Notes under the pieces: generated by a model | Seen by the model: only the letters and a program-made list of their open reading frames with translations | What the model was told of the DNA's origin: nothing | The model's database searches: none | Made by a program: the position numbers and the translations under genes | Source of the DNA: Elysia chlorotica | Lineage: Eukaryota > Mollusca > Gastropoda > Plakobranchidae | NCBI GenBank assembly: GCA_003991915.1 | Contig: RQTK01001061.1 | Span: 103,910 to 167,909, forward strand | Direction: 5' to 3' | DNA: 64,000 nucleotides | In this document: one piece after another, positions 24,525-38,400 of the stretch | Position numbering within the stretch: position 1 is the stretch's first letter | How the letters are laid out: every line of letters starts with the position of its first letter

Positions 24525-27500
24525 TTATTATCAGCCTTTTACTGATCCTTGGTATTTATGGATGAATTTTAAGTCTGAGGAAGAATTCTTCTTTCTTTTC
24601 TATTTATTTATTTTTGTTTGTTTGTGAAAACAGCTGCAGGATTTTTTTCGTTCATTATTATTTTTTGTGTGTGCTTACTTATCTTGAACCAGACATCTTA
24701 CTTTCTACACTTCCAAACCCTTATGCAATATATGCAATGGATATGAAGTTTTTGTGACAATTCATATTCTTTCTCATTTTCCTAGTAACCAAATTCTTAG
24801 CGGATCTTAGCATTGCAAGTTGTTTTTCCGTTTGTCTTGAAAGAAACAAAAGTATTATTGCAATTTAAAAAGAAATATTTTGTAAGATTTAACAGTTTAA
24901 AAATTAATATTTTGACCTTTCTGGAGATCAACTATAAGACACCATTTACTCTTTATTTTTTTATAATTCCTTTTTATGTTATTTATCTTATTAAAAAAAA
25001 ATCATCCATCCTTGCTTCAATTGAGTTCATGATTTTTAAGATAATTTGTAATCTCATAAATCATAGTACCAAGAAAATGTTATTGTTATCAAAGGATTAA
25101 TACAGAAATGGGCTGCTCATGGAAACAGCTACAGCATATCTTATAAATGTCTTGGTTGACTCTGAACAACAGAAAGATACAAGTTTAATGTGAATGACAT
25201 ATATTAGTTTATTAGAAAGGTATATCTAATTTTTGTAAACATGATTTCTCAGACTAGCGTTAAGTCATTTCTATTTTCTTATAAAGACTGAAAAAAAAAA
25301 AGAAAATCTCAATGTGCTGAATTTGGAGCATTATGGTTTAAAGCTGTATTGCTCAATGCAGTTATGGTTAATAATGGTTAAAAAAGGTAAATTAACATTT
25401 AAAATTGTAGAGAATGGGGTTATTAACGAAACATCTTTACTCCAGTCCTTCTAATTTAATAGGCATTATGTTTCACATACCCTCAGATTTAAGTTATATA
25501 TCAAATATTCTCCACAGGTTAAGATAAGATGAACTATTACTTTATTATTAGTCCTTGTGGAAAATTCTGATTTTGTTACTAAAGACACAGTGTTATATGA
25601 GAAAACTGTTGTATTTCTGTTCTGAACCCCATGTTTTATATATAAGTGATGGTAATTCTGGCTTGTGATATTAACTGTATTAACAATTTACATGAAAGAA
25701 GTGCTTCAAGTACACTATATTTGTTTTCTCTGATTTAATTGATTGGAAAGGACTTGTGTACAATATAAAAAAAAAAGAACTATATAAGGTATACAATTAC
25801 CTCTTGAGTCACCGTAGCTACATTTCCAATTACTGATCGAAAAGCCCCACAAGAAGAGGGGAAATTTAAACCATATGGAGTAAGCCAATTATACTGAATT
25901 GTTTGCAGTGTCATTTTTTAAATTTTTATTTCATAGTTGTAGTGAACTCAGTAGAATTTTAGGTAAGTATAGACAAATTATTATATGTATAATGTTTTTG
26001 TTTGGAACAGATGAACAGATGTTATTTCCTATTATTGGTTTATAAATCTGGTAATAATTTGAGAATCTGGTTGTTGGATGTTTCTGAGCAAACAGTGAAT
26101 TTGAATGTCACAGCATAGTTTAAAGCATATATCTAATCCATAGTAAAAATATTGCCCCGATGCAAAATCTAAGACATTGATCCTCTCGTAAGTTATTCAG
26201 TAAAATATATCACTCACAATGTAAAATATTTTAGCTACAGCTGAAAATGCTTGTCGCCTTTGAGGTACATATAGATAGATAAAGTAAAAATATAATATCC
26301 ATTTCTGTTAATTTTTTTTTTCATTATCAAAAATTTTTTTTTGTGTGTGTAAATATTGTAAAGTGCACCAAGGTGATATGATGAAATATAAATCAATAGG
26401 AATTTGAGTTTAGGATAACCTTTGCCTGTTGATAGATAAACGGAAACCACTTATTACTGTTTAAAATTAGAACAAGTTTCCAAGTTTCACACATATGTTT
26501 CTGTATCACATTTAAAATATAATTATTTGTACATAAATCTTGAGGATCACCCATTTTGCCTGTGTATAGTAAAGCATTCCGCTATATTTTTTTTTCCTTG
26601 TGTCTCCTTGGCAATACTAGCACTTCATTTTGCTTGCAATTAAAGGATTTTTTATGCTGGCCTGTGGTGACATTGGATCTGTTCTAATCTCATATATGTG
26701 TAATGTACAATTATACTTATGTTTTTTTTTCCCTTTAAATTTACCTTCTAACTGATTATTTTGGATAATTAACTGTCTCTTTATTTATTTCTTGGGCAAA
26801 CATATTTTTTCATGATAATAGTATAGAAGTTAACACTCAAACTGGGTTTCTTTTATACTACTCTGTAATCCTGTCAATTCTGTGTTTGTCTATTTCAAAA
26901 TCAACTGCCACAGAATCGCTTTTTCTTCAACCATAAAAAGTATGAGCATTGGATAAATAATTATAATAACTTAAAAGACAGTAAGGAAAGGAGCAAAATA
27001 TCACAAGCTTTGTATGAAAAGAACAGTGCAAGAAAAAATAAAATAAAGAGAAGACAACATGGTCAATTCTCTTCATATAATTAAAATAGAAACATCCCCT
27101 TCCTGTGTCTGTGGATAGACAAAACACCAGAACAGGTTCTACAATCCTGCCCTTTATATGAGGAAGCCAGAAAAGAAACATGGCCATGACCTCTTCCACA
27201 GAATCCGAACTCCACCGCCATAAGGACCACTTGAAAAAAACAAACAAGTTTCATTTATGAAGAGGACTGGACTGGCAATAGAATCTGCAAACAAGAAGAG
27301 AGAGAGAGTCCAGTTTGAAAGTAAGACATTGTTTGTAGGAAAAGCTGCATATCTGTATTAATTATTTTGGCAGAAAAAGTTGCTGAGACTATAGACATGC
27401 ATTTGACGCAGCAACGGCACACTTGTTTCTTTAATTAGACAAGGTGGAAGAACAGGAAAGTGTATCAAAGAAATTGGTGTGAGGGGACAAGATGAAGAGT

Positions 27501-30500
27501 TCCTTGCTTTGTAAAGGAATATAGCATGTTTGCGTTTGTGGGTAATTTGGATCAATTAAGTTTTTCTGCAAAGCCCTTTTAAACTATTATTATTGCATAC
27601 AAAATAAAAATTTCAACAAATTTGTTATGCCTTGTGGTCTCAAAACAGAATTGTTGAAGGCAAAAGAATGCAAAAAATCGGGCGATCTGATATGTAAAAA
27701 AATTTTCCATGTAAGATAATGGTTAAGGTCTGTTTGGTTTGGTATTTGGTAATTTTTTTTTTTTATATAAATGTTTTTACTTCAATGATTTTTAAATATC
27801 TACTCAAAGCCTTATTGTAACAATATAATTATACTGGTTAACTTAAAGATTGAAATAAATATACATATATGCAAGATCAAATTCAATTTATCATAACTAT
27901 TTTTAAAAACTTTGGATCAGCTTAGCCTTAAACTTTACTTATCTACTGGTAATAGTTAGACTTGAACTTTTCAAAGGGTTCTATACTTAAAAAAATTTTT
28001 TTTTATCTTTGTTTTGTTTTTACCTTGGCTGCACTTTGAAAGTTGGAGCAATAGAGAGATAGAAAGGTTGTTTAAAATGGCAATTTTCAAGTACCAATTA
28101 TTGGACTTGTACTTGTTTTTTAAACATTCTTTTTTTTTTAGTCATGTTTTTAAATCCCTTTTTCTTATTTCTTTTTCACTTTTCCTACTTAGTTGCTTAT
28201 TGACACTGCTTCAATTTCATTTTGTTGAAGTCCACACAATGATTTATCATAACCAGAGAATTGTTATATTGATAAAATGCCATGTTCACAGAATCTGATA
28301 ATAAACTGCCTCAGATATTGTCTGATGCAATGAAAAACATTTTTTTTTTCATTCTATCAAATAGCATCTAATATTTTGATAAATTGGCAATCTAATCCAA
28401 TGATTCAATTGAAATATAATTATATTTGTAAAGATATTTTTCTGAACATTGCCTTTACTCATTTATAATTGCTTCTGTTTCACCCATGAACATTTTTTGC
28501 ATATGCTTATGGTTTTTGGGTTAAGGTTGAGTCTTGGTTTCATTTAAGCTCTGTACAGCTGTCTTTCATATCTGCTGGGTTCAAGGCGTACTTACTTAAG
28601 GAATGTAATAAAGCTTTGATGTTAGATTATTGTTAAACTCGTAAGGAAATTTGTTTTGAGTATTTTTTAAACTGATGTAGCAAACATGGTTGATGGGGGG
28701 TTTGGCTCTAATTATATTATGTTCCTGAAGTGATCAAATTTTGTACATCCGATGTTAACTTGGTATTTGATTGAAAACTAAATGGTCTATTGTGATTTTT
28801 TTTAATGTGACATATTAATTGGATTGTTGCTTTATTTGTTTTCTATATATTTACAAAGGATTCAGGCAATCTTTCTTGACATGATAACATTTCTTTGAAA
28901 TGAATTTAATTTGTTGTTATGTGCTCTCTCCCTCTAAAAATGAAGACTAGAACCACATTGTTATATTTTTTACATGTTTTTTTTTTTATTATCTTTGACA
29001 TCTCTAAATCTTTAAGGAAATTAGAACTGAATTCACACACTTTGTTTTTGCATATTTGACTATTGTGTCATTTTTTTGTAGATGAAAAATTTTGCTTACT
29101 GTTTTATACAAGCACTAAAATCTTTTAGAATACTTTTAGGAGATTTTGAAACGTTCTACCTAATATTTTTCGGTGTGTATTATATGTGTGCCCATAATGG
29201 TGGGGGAAAAATGTTCTCAGATCTTGTTCATTTCAAAGAACACATTCTTAATCAGAGGTTGTTTTTTTTTCAAGTTTAGTGTTTGATGTGGTGCTTCTAA
29301 AACATTTCTATATAGTTTATTAAAATTATGTTATGTTTTTTTTTGTAGCAACTGTTTAAGTCAGGAGTTTAAGTTTGCTACTCTTATGCAGAATTCTTCT
29401 TGTTTTCGCCTACTCTTTTACCATACAGATTCTAGTCATATACATTTATTGCCCTTCAGAAACTGTACTGTTTTGATGTAGATCTATATTTACCCAATTT
29501 TTAACAATGGAAAATATTGAACTGAAACAGAATTTTGTTTTAGAATAACTAAGATTTTGTTTCTGCAGAGTGGCAGCTCAGTTTTAGTCATCAGAGTTTA
29601 GTTGTGAAAAAAAAACCCACAATTAACAAATACTGTGTCGAATGAAACCACAAGTATATTGGAACTCTGCAAACATGTTAACATATTTATAAATTTCAAA
29701 CATAAAATTGATCTGTATCTCATTTCACTATTTTCAGCTCAATCTTTATGATGAAGTTGTTTATAAAAAAAAATCAGATCAAAGGTTAAGTACCGGTACA
29801 TTAACTTAAGAAAATGGGGATTTTATGTATTGAAAGTGTACATTTTGTACAATACTTTTATAAGGCCTTTGGTATTAAAAAAAACAAACAAAACATCATC
29901 CGAATGTACTTAACAAAAGCAACTAATGTTTATAAAGAGATTAAAGAAAATAATTTTCGTCAGGGTAACATGATAAACAAAGAGTTAGCTGACTTTTCAA
30001 AGGCAAAAATATAAACAAAATGCAGATAAATAATAACAAGGAACTCTTTATGATATAAAAAAAATGACCATAAGACCGGCTGTAAAAAAAAGATTTATAT
30101 ATATTTTTTTGTATTTTCTTGGCTATTAATATGAAACATTTTGTTTAGGCCTTGAAACATAGGTTCCATTGTCTTTGCCCCTGTACATATGCTTCATATT
30201 ATTTTGAAACAGCAGAAGACAAAGCTGTGTTTGTTAATGTTTCAAACTTTGATCTAGTTATATGGCTTAAGCTCAGAAACTTTAATGAACCATGTTGCTA
30301 ATATTCTATCAAGAAACTGACAATATTTCGTTTTTAAATTTTCTGTATGCTGGTATTTGAGAAAAAAAATTCGTTTTACTTTTTTTTTTTAATTTATAAA
30401 GTAAATGGATGATAAGGCAAAACAAAAAAAGTAGTATTTACTTGTTATCAAATTATTTTTAGCCAGCTTGAATTCAGTGTTTCAATATTACTGAGCCTAA

Positions 30501-31800
30501 GATTGATTAAATTATTTTGGATGGCATGGTGTGGTGGGAATATATAACTATGTTTTTATAATGAACTATGTTGTAAATCAGCAAGTATATCTATTTTCCC
30601 AAGAATTATGTCATTAAAACATTCTGTAGTCATTGATGGTTTTGGGTTTATAGATTCTTTAACAATGTGAATAATTTGTGTCTCTCAACTTCAATTACTA
30701 TACCTGATTTGAGAGTATGGCCATTTCTTGCCACACATGTGTTAAGAGCGGCTGACTTGGGCGTCTGGTGTTTGGTTGTGTGATTCCGACCTTTTTGAAG
30801 CCCTTGTGCTTTGAAGTGTTGTAGTGTTTTGAGCGGTGCTGGCAAGTTGAGTATATATAAATATATACTAGTTGAAGGCCAGAGAATTTGCGGGATTAAA
30901 AGTTTAAATATCCATGTTGACATGGATGGTTGATCAAGTGATGTTCGTGATTGTGTGGTTGAGTGGATTTGATTTGTATTGAGTGTTGTTGCTAAGTATC
31001 TGGATCGTCTTAAATGACGTCTCTTTTTCTCACCTGCCACTGTAAAAGATCTAATCTAGATCTAAATCTTCCACAATTAAATTTCGCCCATGATACATGT
31101 CATGTTTCTTAGTAAAAAAAAAAAAAATCAGATCTAGATTCTAGATTATTCCTGAGTGAGTCATCTTTATTTTTAGGTGACTGGGTAAGTCTGCGGTGAT
31201 AAACTTTTTAGAATTACCGCTCTAAAGTGCACACCCTTTGTATTGCTTTTTAAAAAGTGGTGATCAGCATGTCCCTAATCTGATGCATAGTGGTTCATAA
31301 AAAAATGTTTTGCAATTTTCAAGTGAACGAGTAAGTCTGTGTAGATAGGCAAAAATCGAGGCAGGGAGACCACAATCACCACTAAATTTTTATATATATT
31401 TTTTTTATTTTCCCTCCCAATATTATGTTTTTTGTTTGTGTATCTTAAACATAAGAACGCACCTGCATCATTGACTTCTCAATACTGTACTATTAGGACT
31501 GTCAGCACAAAGGCTAAGCCTTTCTTTATCTCTTGTATTGGGTTGCAGGCATTGCAATAAATAATAGTGCTGTTATGCCTCATCAATATCGGCTGACAGT
31601 TTATCTATTGTAGAAGTCGATGACCTGCATGAAAATTAAAATAATATATGTCAATTGGATGCCCTCTCTATCCATAATTTTTAAAAAGTTGATAAAGCAA
31701 ACACATATTTGTCAGAATAGTGCCTTCAAGTTTCTTTCTAGTACACACAGATATAATGCATACACAAAAAAAAACATTTTTCTATTCAAGGACAATGACA
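24525..31800. other. ZMYND11 3'UTR and intergenic region, no gene recognised
   Basis: AT-rich sequence with homopolymer runs. Plus-strand AATAAA hexamers occur at 28300-28305 and 28607-28612, among others, so the true poly(A) site cannot be chosen. Open frames up to 130 codons (minus strand, 30648-31040) show no family motif or splice logic. AGATCT/TCTAGA-rich motifs recur at 31050-31150. Confidence 0.6.
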
Positions 31801-31818
31801 AATTTTATGAGTAATTAA

Positions 31819-31824
31819 TTTATT
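31819..31824 (-). terminator. Possible poly(A) signal for the 32300-46545 gene
   Basis: TTTATT on the plus strand, AATAAA on the minus strand, about 475 bp past the stop codon of the minus-strand gene. Confidence 0.35.
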
Positions 31825-32299
31825 ACAAAACTTCTTTTTTACATGTGAAAATATATACAATTTACACACAACAAAAGAGAATACAGCCATCAAAAGCTTT
31901 TAAGCTCATCAATTTCTGTAAATAATTGATGGAATGTCAAACTTGGAGCTTTACTATCAATCATCTTTTGTCCCCTAGATTTGCCAGACCTGATTCACAA
32001 ATCAAACTTCAACACAGCAATAACATTTGCATGGTGTCCATGTGACAGGGATGAAGAGTTATGAGTCAATACTGTATTGTTCATTGCACGACTCAAAATA
32101 AGCTTAAATTGTGAACTATTTGGCCTCTGCAACAGGTAGAACGTCTCTCTCTCTCCATCCCTCCTCCCTCCCTCCTGTCTCGTGCTGTTTCAACCTCTCC
32201 CTGGATCAGCTTTCTTTTTTCTTCTTCTAAGTTCAGGTTATTTTGTTCAACCCCTGAACATTCCACTGACAGCGATGGAACCAATATTTTACTTCTGTT

Positions 32300-32374
32300 T
32301 CATTTTTTCCTCATAACAGAAAAGGACAGGACTGTGGCAGCCAGAGCCGTCCATCCACCCAGTCTCATGTTGTA

Positions 32375-32421
<47 letters not shown>

Positions 32422-35400
32422 GGAGGGGGAGGGGGTGTATGAAACAATCAACTTTGTTTTGATGAAAATGAAGAAACAATGTGACTTTTAACTTTTTTTT
32501 TCAAGGACAAAACAATCACCAGTTTGCTAACTAATCTTTCATATAAAAAAGTGACTTTAAATTTTTGAAGTTAAGTAAAGTGTGTGGAAAGTTCTTCAAA
32601 AATTATTATAAATTACTTTTTCAAAATGTTCATACCTTGGAGGAGGTTCTGGAAGAGGCACGGCATCAATGGGTATCATATCAACTTCATTGTCAGACAT
32701 AATTTGGTTTTCTGTGGATGCATACATTTTACAAAATATTAAAATCTGTTCATTCCAGGAACTTGAGAAGCCAATGAAACTATTTCTTATCTGACGGAGT
32801 AGGTAGAATAAATATACACAAGTAGTGCACTAAATCATACTTTCAGGCCTGTACAGTTCAACTTGTTGTACAAAAAAAAATGTGCTCTGCTATTTAAATC
32901 AATTTTTAAGGAGTGAAAGTGTTATGGTGCCTCATGCTACAATTATATTATGCTTTGGCATCTTTCTTTATCCTTAGTGCACACTATTTAAAAGCTGATA
33001 ATGACAATTCCTAATCACAAACAATTAGAACTACATGCAACATTAACTCAACGGATATATACATTTGTGGAAAACCCTAAAGAAAATGCGATTGCATGAG
33101 CATTGCTGTCAAAATCACCGAGTTTTCATTGAGTTAAAGAAATTAATTGTTGTAACTGATATAAACTTAAAGCAGAAACATTTTAAATTTGAAGTTCTTA
33201 GGCTCCTTTTTTAAAAGGATTGATGAAGATTTCTAAATTGTATATAGAGTACTTTAAACTTTCATTCTTAAACTTAAAACTATTTTTGGACAAATCTTAA
33301 TAGACTGAAATAAAACTGAAATCCCAACCGTCTGTTGAAAACATTGCTGTTCCACGTCCACTTGGAGCAGATATTGTATATGAAATGTAGTCTTTGTCCT
33401 GGCCAGTGTTATATTGTTTGCTTCCCCGGCGGATATCAGGCTTGAGAGAAAGAAAATTATATTGTGTTTGTTTTTTACTAAGAACTGAACATACTATTTG
33501 CAGGCAACAATTTGTCTTCTACAAGCTATATAATGCTATAAATTATTTACTACCTACCTGGTATGTATCAAGAGTTGCAGTGTAGCATGGTGCAGAGCTA
33601 ATAAGATTACAATATATTGTGTTGTAAATGATACTCGGATGTTCATATTATTTTGAGGCAACATATCAACTACTATTATTAATTGCAAATGAGCTCCAGA
33701 ATAATTATAAAGAATGATTTTTAAAGCGCTAAAGAAGTGAATATGTGATTACCAATGGTTTCTTTGGGCTGGAAGATGGAGCTTTTGTCGGCATCACACC
33801 TCCAGGCATGTCAGCCTGCAAATAATAAGAATCTTATAAATGGCTTTATCTATAAATGGGATTTGAATTAAATCCGAGGGAATAAACTTGTATGATATAT
33901 AAAAATCTCAAAATCAAAAGAGATAAAATTTTAAAATAAAATTCAAAATCATTTAAATTTAGCATATTTTACTATACCTGTTCACAATGCAGTTTATTTG
34001 CTAACTTCAAAAGTTACGAGACACCCCTCAAAGCTGTTAAAAAGGGTTCAACTTCTTCAAATAAAGTTTTAAAAAATAAATAATGTTAAAATGTTGACTG
34101 AAGTAATATTATCATTATTCAATCCAATAAGGGTTAGATGACATAGTTTTAAGACGGTGTTTTTCGGTATAATATGGAAAGACAACAATGACTTACAGAA
34201 TAGCTGACTGTCGCATGATGAAGTTGAGCTGCTTGTCGCTGTAATGTTTGTCTTAGGTAGCTCTCATCCTTTAGAGCGTGCATGCTGTAAAAATTTTTTC
34301 GACCATTAAGTTCTTTCTCATCACAAGGCAAATGCATTCTCACTAACCTCTAGCACCACAACCTTGTTTTTTTTTGGTTGTTGATTTTACAGTATGTTTC
34401 ATTTACATTATGTTTAGAAATAACTCATTACAATTGACCTTTCTAATAATTTAGAAATACCATTCAAGAAATAGATAGTGGCACTTTCAATAATGTTTTA
34501 ATAAGGGTGTATATTTACATATTTAATGAGATGTATGTATCCATCTGTTTCAATTTCTTTTCCCAACCTTAGAAAACACGCTGAGTTAGCTTGTTAATTA
34601 CCTCTGCTGCAAAATAGCAAACTTTTTCTCCCAAGTTCTATGGGCTTTCTCCAGTTCTGAATTTAATCTGTGAAATCATAAATGGAAAAAGTAACTTTTA
34701 CATGAATTTAACAGACATAAGGAAACTACTCTTTATAATATTTCTGTCATAATGACAATATTATTATATCATAATATTCATATACTGTATAAAAAAAAAC
34801 AAGACATTTTAAAATCATTATTGCAATAGACATTTATCTTGTATTAAACTACTGTGTATACTTAATACCCTGAGTTTGCTTATTTCTTATCATTTTAACA
34901 ATAATATTACAACCCACCTGCTTATTTCTGCTCTCAGTTTATCTTCTGATTCTTTCAAAGTTTTAGAGCTAGCTGAGTCTTGGGTCATCAAGGTACTAGA
35001 TTTTTCTTTTTCCTGAGAAAAAAAAAAGCACACACAATTGAATATCTATATAAAGCTTGAATAAAATAGGGATTGACACAACTTACTGAGTTTATTTACA
35101 AGCATAAGAGAATAAACTAATGTCATTCCTAACTGTCAATTAAGGATTAAAAAAAAAGATTTCAAGAAAAAAAGTTCATTTATGCAGAGTCAAAATACAC
35201 CTGTTGGTACAAACTTTGACATCATAAAGTACTAAGTCAAACCTTGACAAGCTGTTTTTCCAGATCGGCTAACTGGGATTTTAATTTGCTCAGTTTAGCC
35301 TGCTCTCCACTTTGCATTTTCTGGTTCTCCTCTTTCATTTTCTCCATTGCCTGAATATAAAAAGCGTATAAAATATTCATAATAGTGACAATACAGCTCA

Positions 35401-38400
35401 ATCAAAAAAAAAAAAAAGAAAAGAAATTGAATGAATATAAAATAGCTTGCATTTATAAAAATAAAATCCACACTAAATCACTGCCTATTTGGCTAAACTG
35501 AGACATACATGTCTAGAATGAAATCCAAAGGTGATAATTTTAAATCACTTTCTCCTGGTGAAAATACATACAGTGTAGATCTATAAGAGTTTTGTGAGAC
35601 GGCATAAGCTAAGGACATTACATTTCCCCCTCATTAAAACTTGAAAATCTGATCATTAGGGTTGGCTCTGAGACATTTATCAAATGGAGAAACAGTTCGA
35701 TTGGAAATAACTTTCTGTACCCATATTTTCAGCTACTCAAAGCACCTCATTTAATAATCGTGAAATGAACTTCCCCCTTCTCTCTCCGTGCATTGTTCCC
35801 CATAAGGGTATTGTATTAGTTTCTTACATTTACAGTAAAACAAACAAACAACCAAACACTTACCTCTTCCTTGGCTAGACGAATTTGTTCATCCATCATG
35901 CGTTTCATTTCTTCTTTTTGATTTCCCATCTGTTCAAAGAATGAATGAAAAGGTGTAATAATATAAATTACGATAAAGATGGAAATAGAGATTGAAAATA
36001 AATAAATATAACAATAGAAATGACCTACTAACTTCAAAACTGATACCTCTCAAAATGTTCTTGGATCCCCCTTTCTTTAAAGTCAAACTCATGCCCTTCA
36101 GATTAACAAGCAAAATAGACATTTTAATTTTTTTTTCACTTGCTAAAATCAACTAAAAGCAATTCAATCAGATGGGTGTGTGATATTACCTTGATCTAGT
36201 TTTCACTACAAAAGGTATACATTGGAAGGAAAAAATTAGTTCTTTATTACGGACATCCTCTTTAATGCCTAATCTAATCCCTCTTTTTTCCTTCTAGGAA
36301 TTGATGGTTTATTTTGCATAATAGGCCTTGGGGTGATGAATATTTGTGAGAGAGCGTCAGGATTCTGCACTTTAAAAAGTTTAGTTGAAAATGTTAAAAA
36401 ACAACAATTAATTTTTTTTTAAATTCACCTGAAAAAAAAATCAAATGATTCTCATTGAGGGCATGGGATTAAAAAAAATTAGTAGAGTCACGCCATTTAA
36501 AGTAATTCCTGGTAAATAATTTCACTTTCAAAGAACTATACAAAAAAGAAAGGGCACACTAAAAATGCATTACAAGCCAGAGGCACACAGTAATGTAACA
36601 ATAAAGAAAAGGGGTTGGGGGAAAATGCATTTGAACAGACCAATATTTAAATCATGTCTGTGAATATTTTTTTAAATCTTAAAAAGGTATTTAAAAAGCA
36701 CAATCACAACTACAAGTACTAGCAAAATAATATGTTTAGAAAATAAACAGATGAAAAAAAGACTGAAAAAACAGCAAACCTTTCTTAATTCATAAATAAT
36801 TGTTTATTAAACCAATTTTTTTTCAATCCAGAATAAATTCGTAAGGTGGTATTTAATATCATGGCATCCTGGAACTCCTCATATTCCCAAAAAGAGGAAA
36901 GAAGAAAGCAAAATATTATCAAGGATCACTTTAAAAAAATAAAAAGCTATCAGTTAGGTTTGATTTTTTAATGTTTACTCAAAGTAGAAGTTTTGGCCTA
37001 TTATTAAAAATAATCATATCATATTTATCTATGTAGATTTAAAACGTAGATATGAACTTTCTTGTACACTATGCAAATGAAGTAATTATGCTTCATTTTT
37101 GTTTAAAATGTCGGACAATCTTGTCGGCTTATTTACATTTTTTGTTTGTTTGTTAATGTTCACAGTTTTGGAATATGTAGTGTTCAGGTGAGCTCTAAAA
37201 TATTGTGCAGCTATTTATGAGGATAAATTGTAACCATTTAAGATAAGAGGTTTTTTAAATTGTATGAAAGACTTTCTTAGAGAAGACTGAATGGACAAAA
37301 AGAATATCAGGAGTTCAAGATATTTTAAATATTAGACAAAAGATGTCAAATTGATAATTACTTAGGAAGCTATTTAGATATATAAACATGCATAAACTCC
37401 TGCAAGCCAGTTAGCAATGGGTAAACAATGGTTATTTATAAACACAAACAGATGCAGTCAAAGTGCATAGATGTAACTGCAGAAAAAATAGCATATTTGC
37501 ATTTTTGAATTGCAGTGCGCTAAAATTATTACAATTTTTATGAATGCTTTTTGATGAGACTTCCGTGTGGTTTAAAACACTCCAATTTTAAGAGCAAAGG
37601 GTAATGAACATTCTAAAGCGCATTCAAACTTATAAAATAAACAGTTTTGTGTAGTATTGGATAAGCGTTTTCAAAGTTCAAACTCATTAATTTTCAAAGA
37701 AGCATGCAATTTTCACAAATGTCACTCATTACCATGTCTTCTGCCTGTATTGGGAACAATGTATAAGCAGATTTGATGGTTTAAGCTTCACATTATTTTC
37801 TTATATGAAGCCTATTGTCTACCCTCGGCATTTATAGATGCTGTTCATTTTTACTTTATCAGTGATAAGTGTTAAACATATTTTAATTGATATAAGCATA
37901 ATGAAAAAAAAGAAAATTTATAATGAAGATTTTTATATGGAGTAGAAAAAAAAGAAAATTTATAATGAATTTTTTTATATGGAGTAGAAAAAAAAAAAGA
38001 AAATTAATGTAATGAGTTGGTTTCATAACAATTACTTACCACCTATGAGATATATGTGCACCATGACATATACATACAGGCAATAATGTGGGTCTAGCTA
38101 AAGCTATACAAATTGATTGAAACAGTAATTTTTGCATACCAATTTAACACAGTTTCATCTCTACTCTTTCTACATTTCCCCATACTTTTTTTTTCATTTT
38201 TAAAACTATTAGAATACTTTTGACACTTTTATAGCGCCTATACTTGTTATGCAACATATTTTCATCATGGAGTTAACTATATTTTTTACCTGACACTTCA
38301 AATTGGAACTATACATCTAGATTAAATTTGCAGGTATATTAATGTTGATAAAAACATATGGATCTCAGAAAAAAAACAACAACAAATAAAACAAAAATAA

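Noticed and set aside
30648-31040. 130-codon minus-strand frame
   Set aside because: No recognisable domain, no exon partners, composition like the surrounding AT-rich intergenic DNA.
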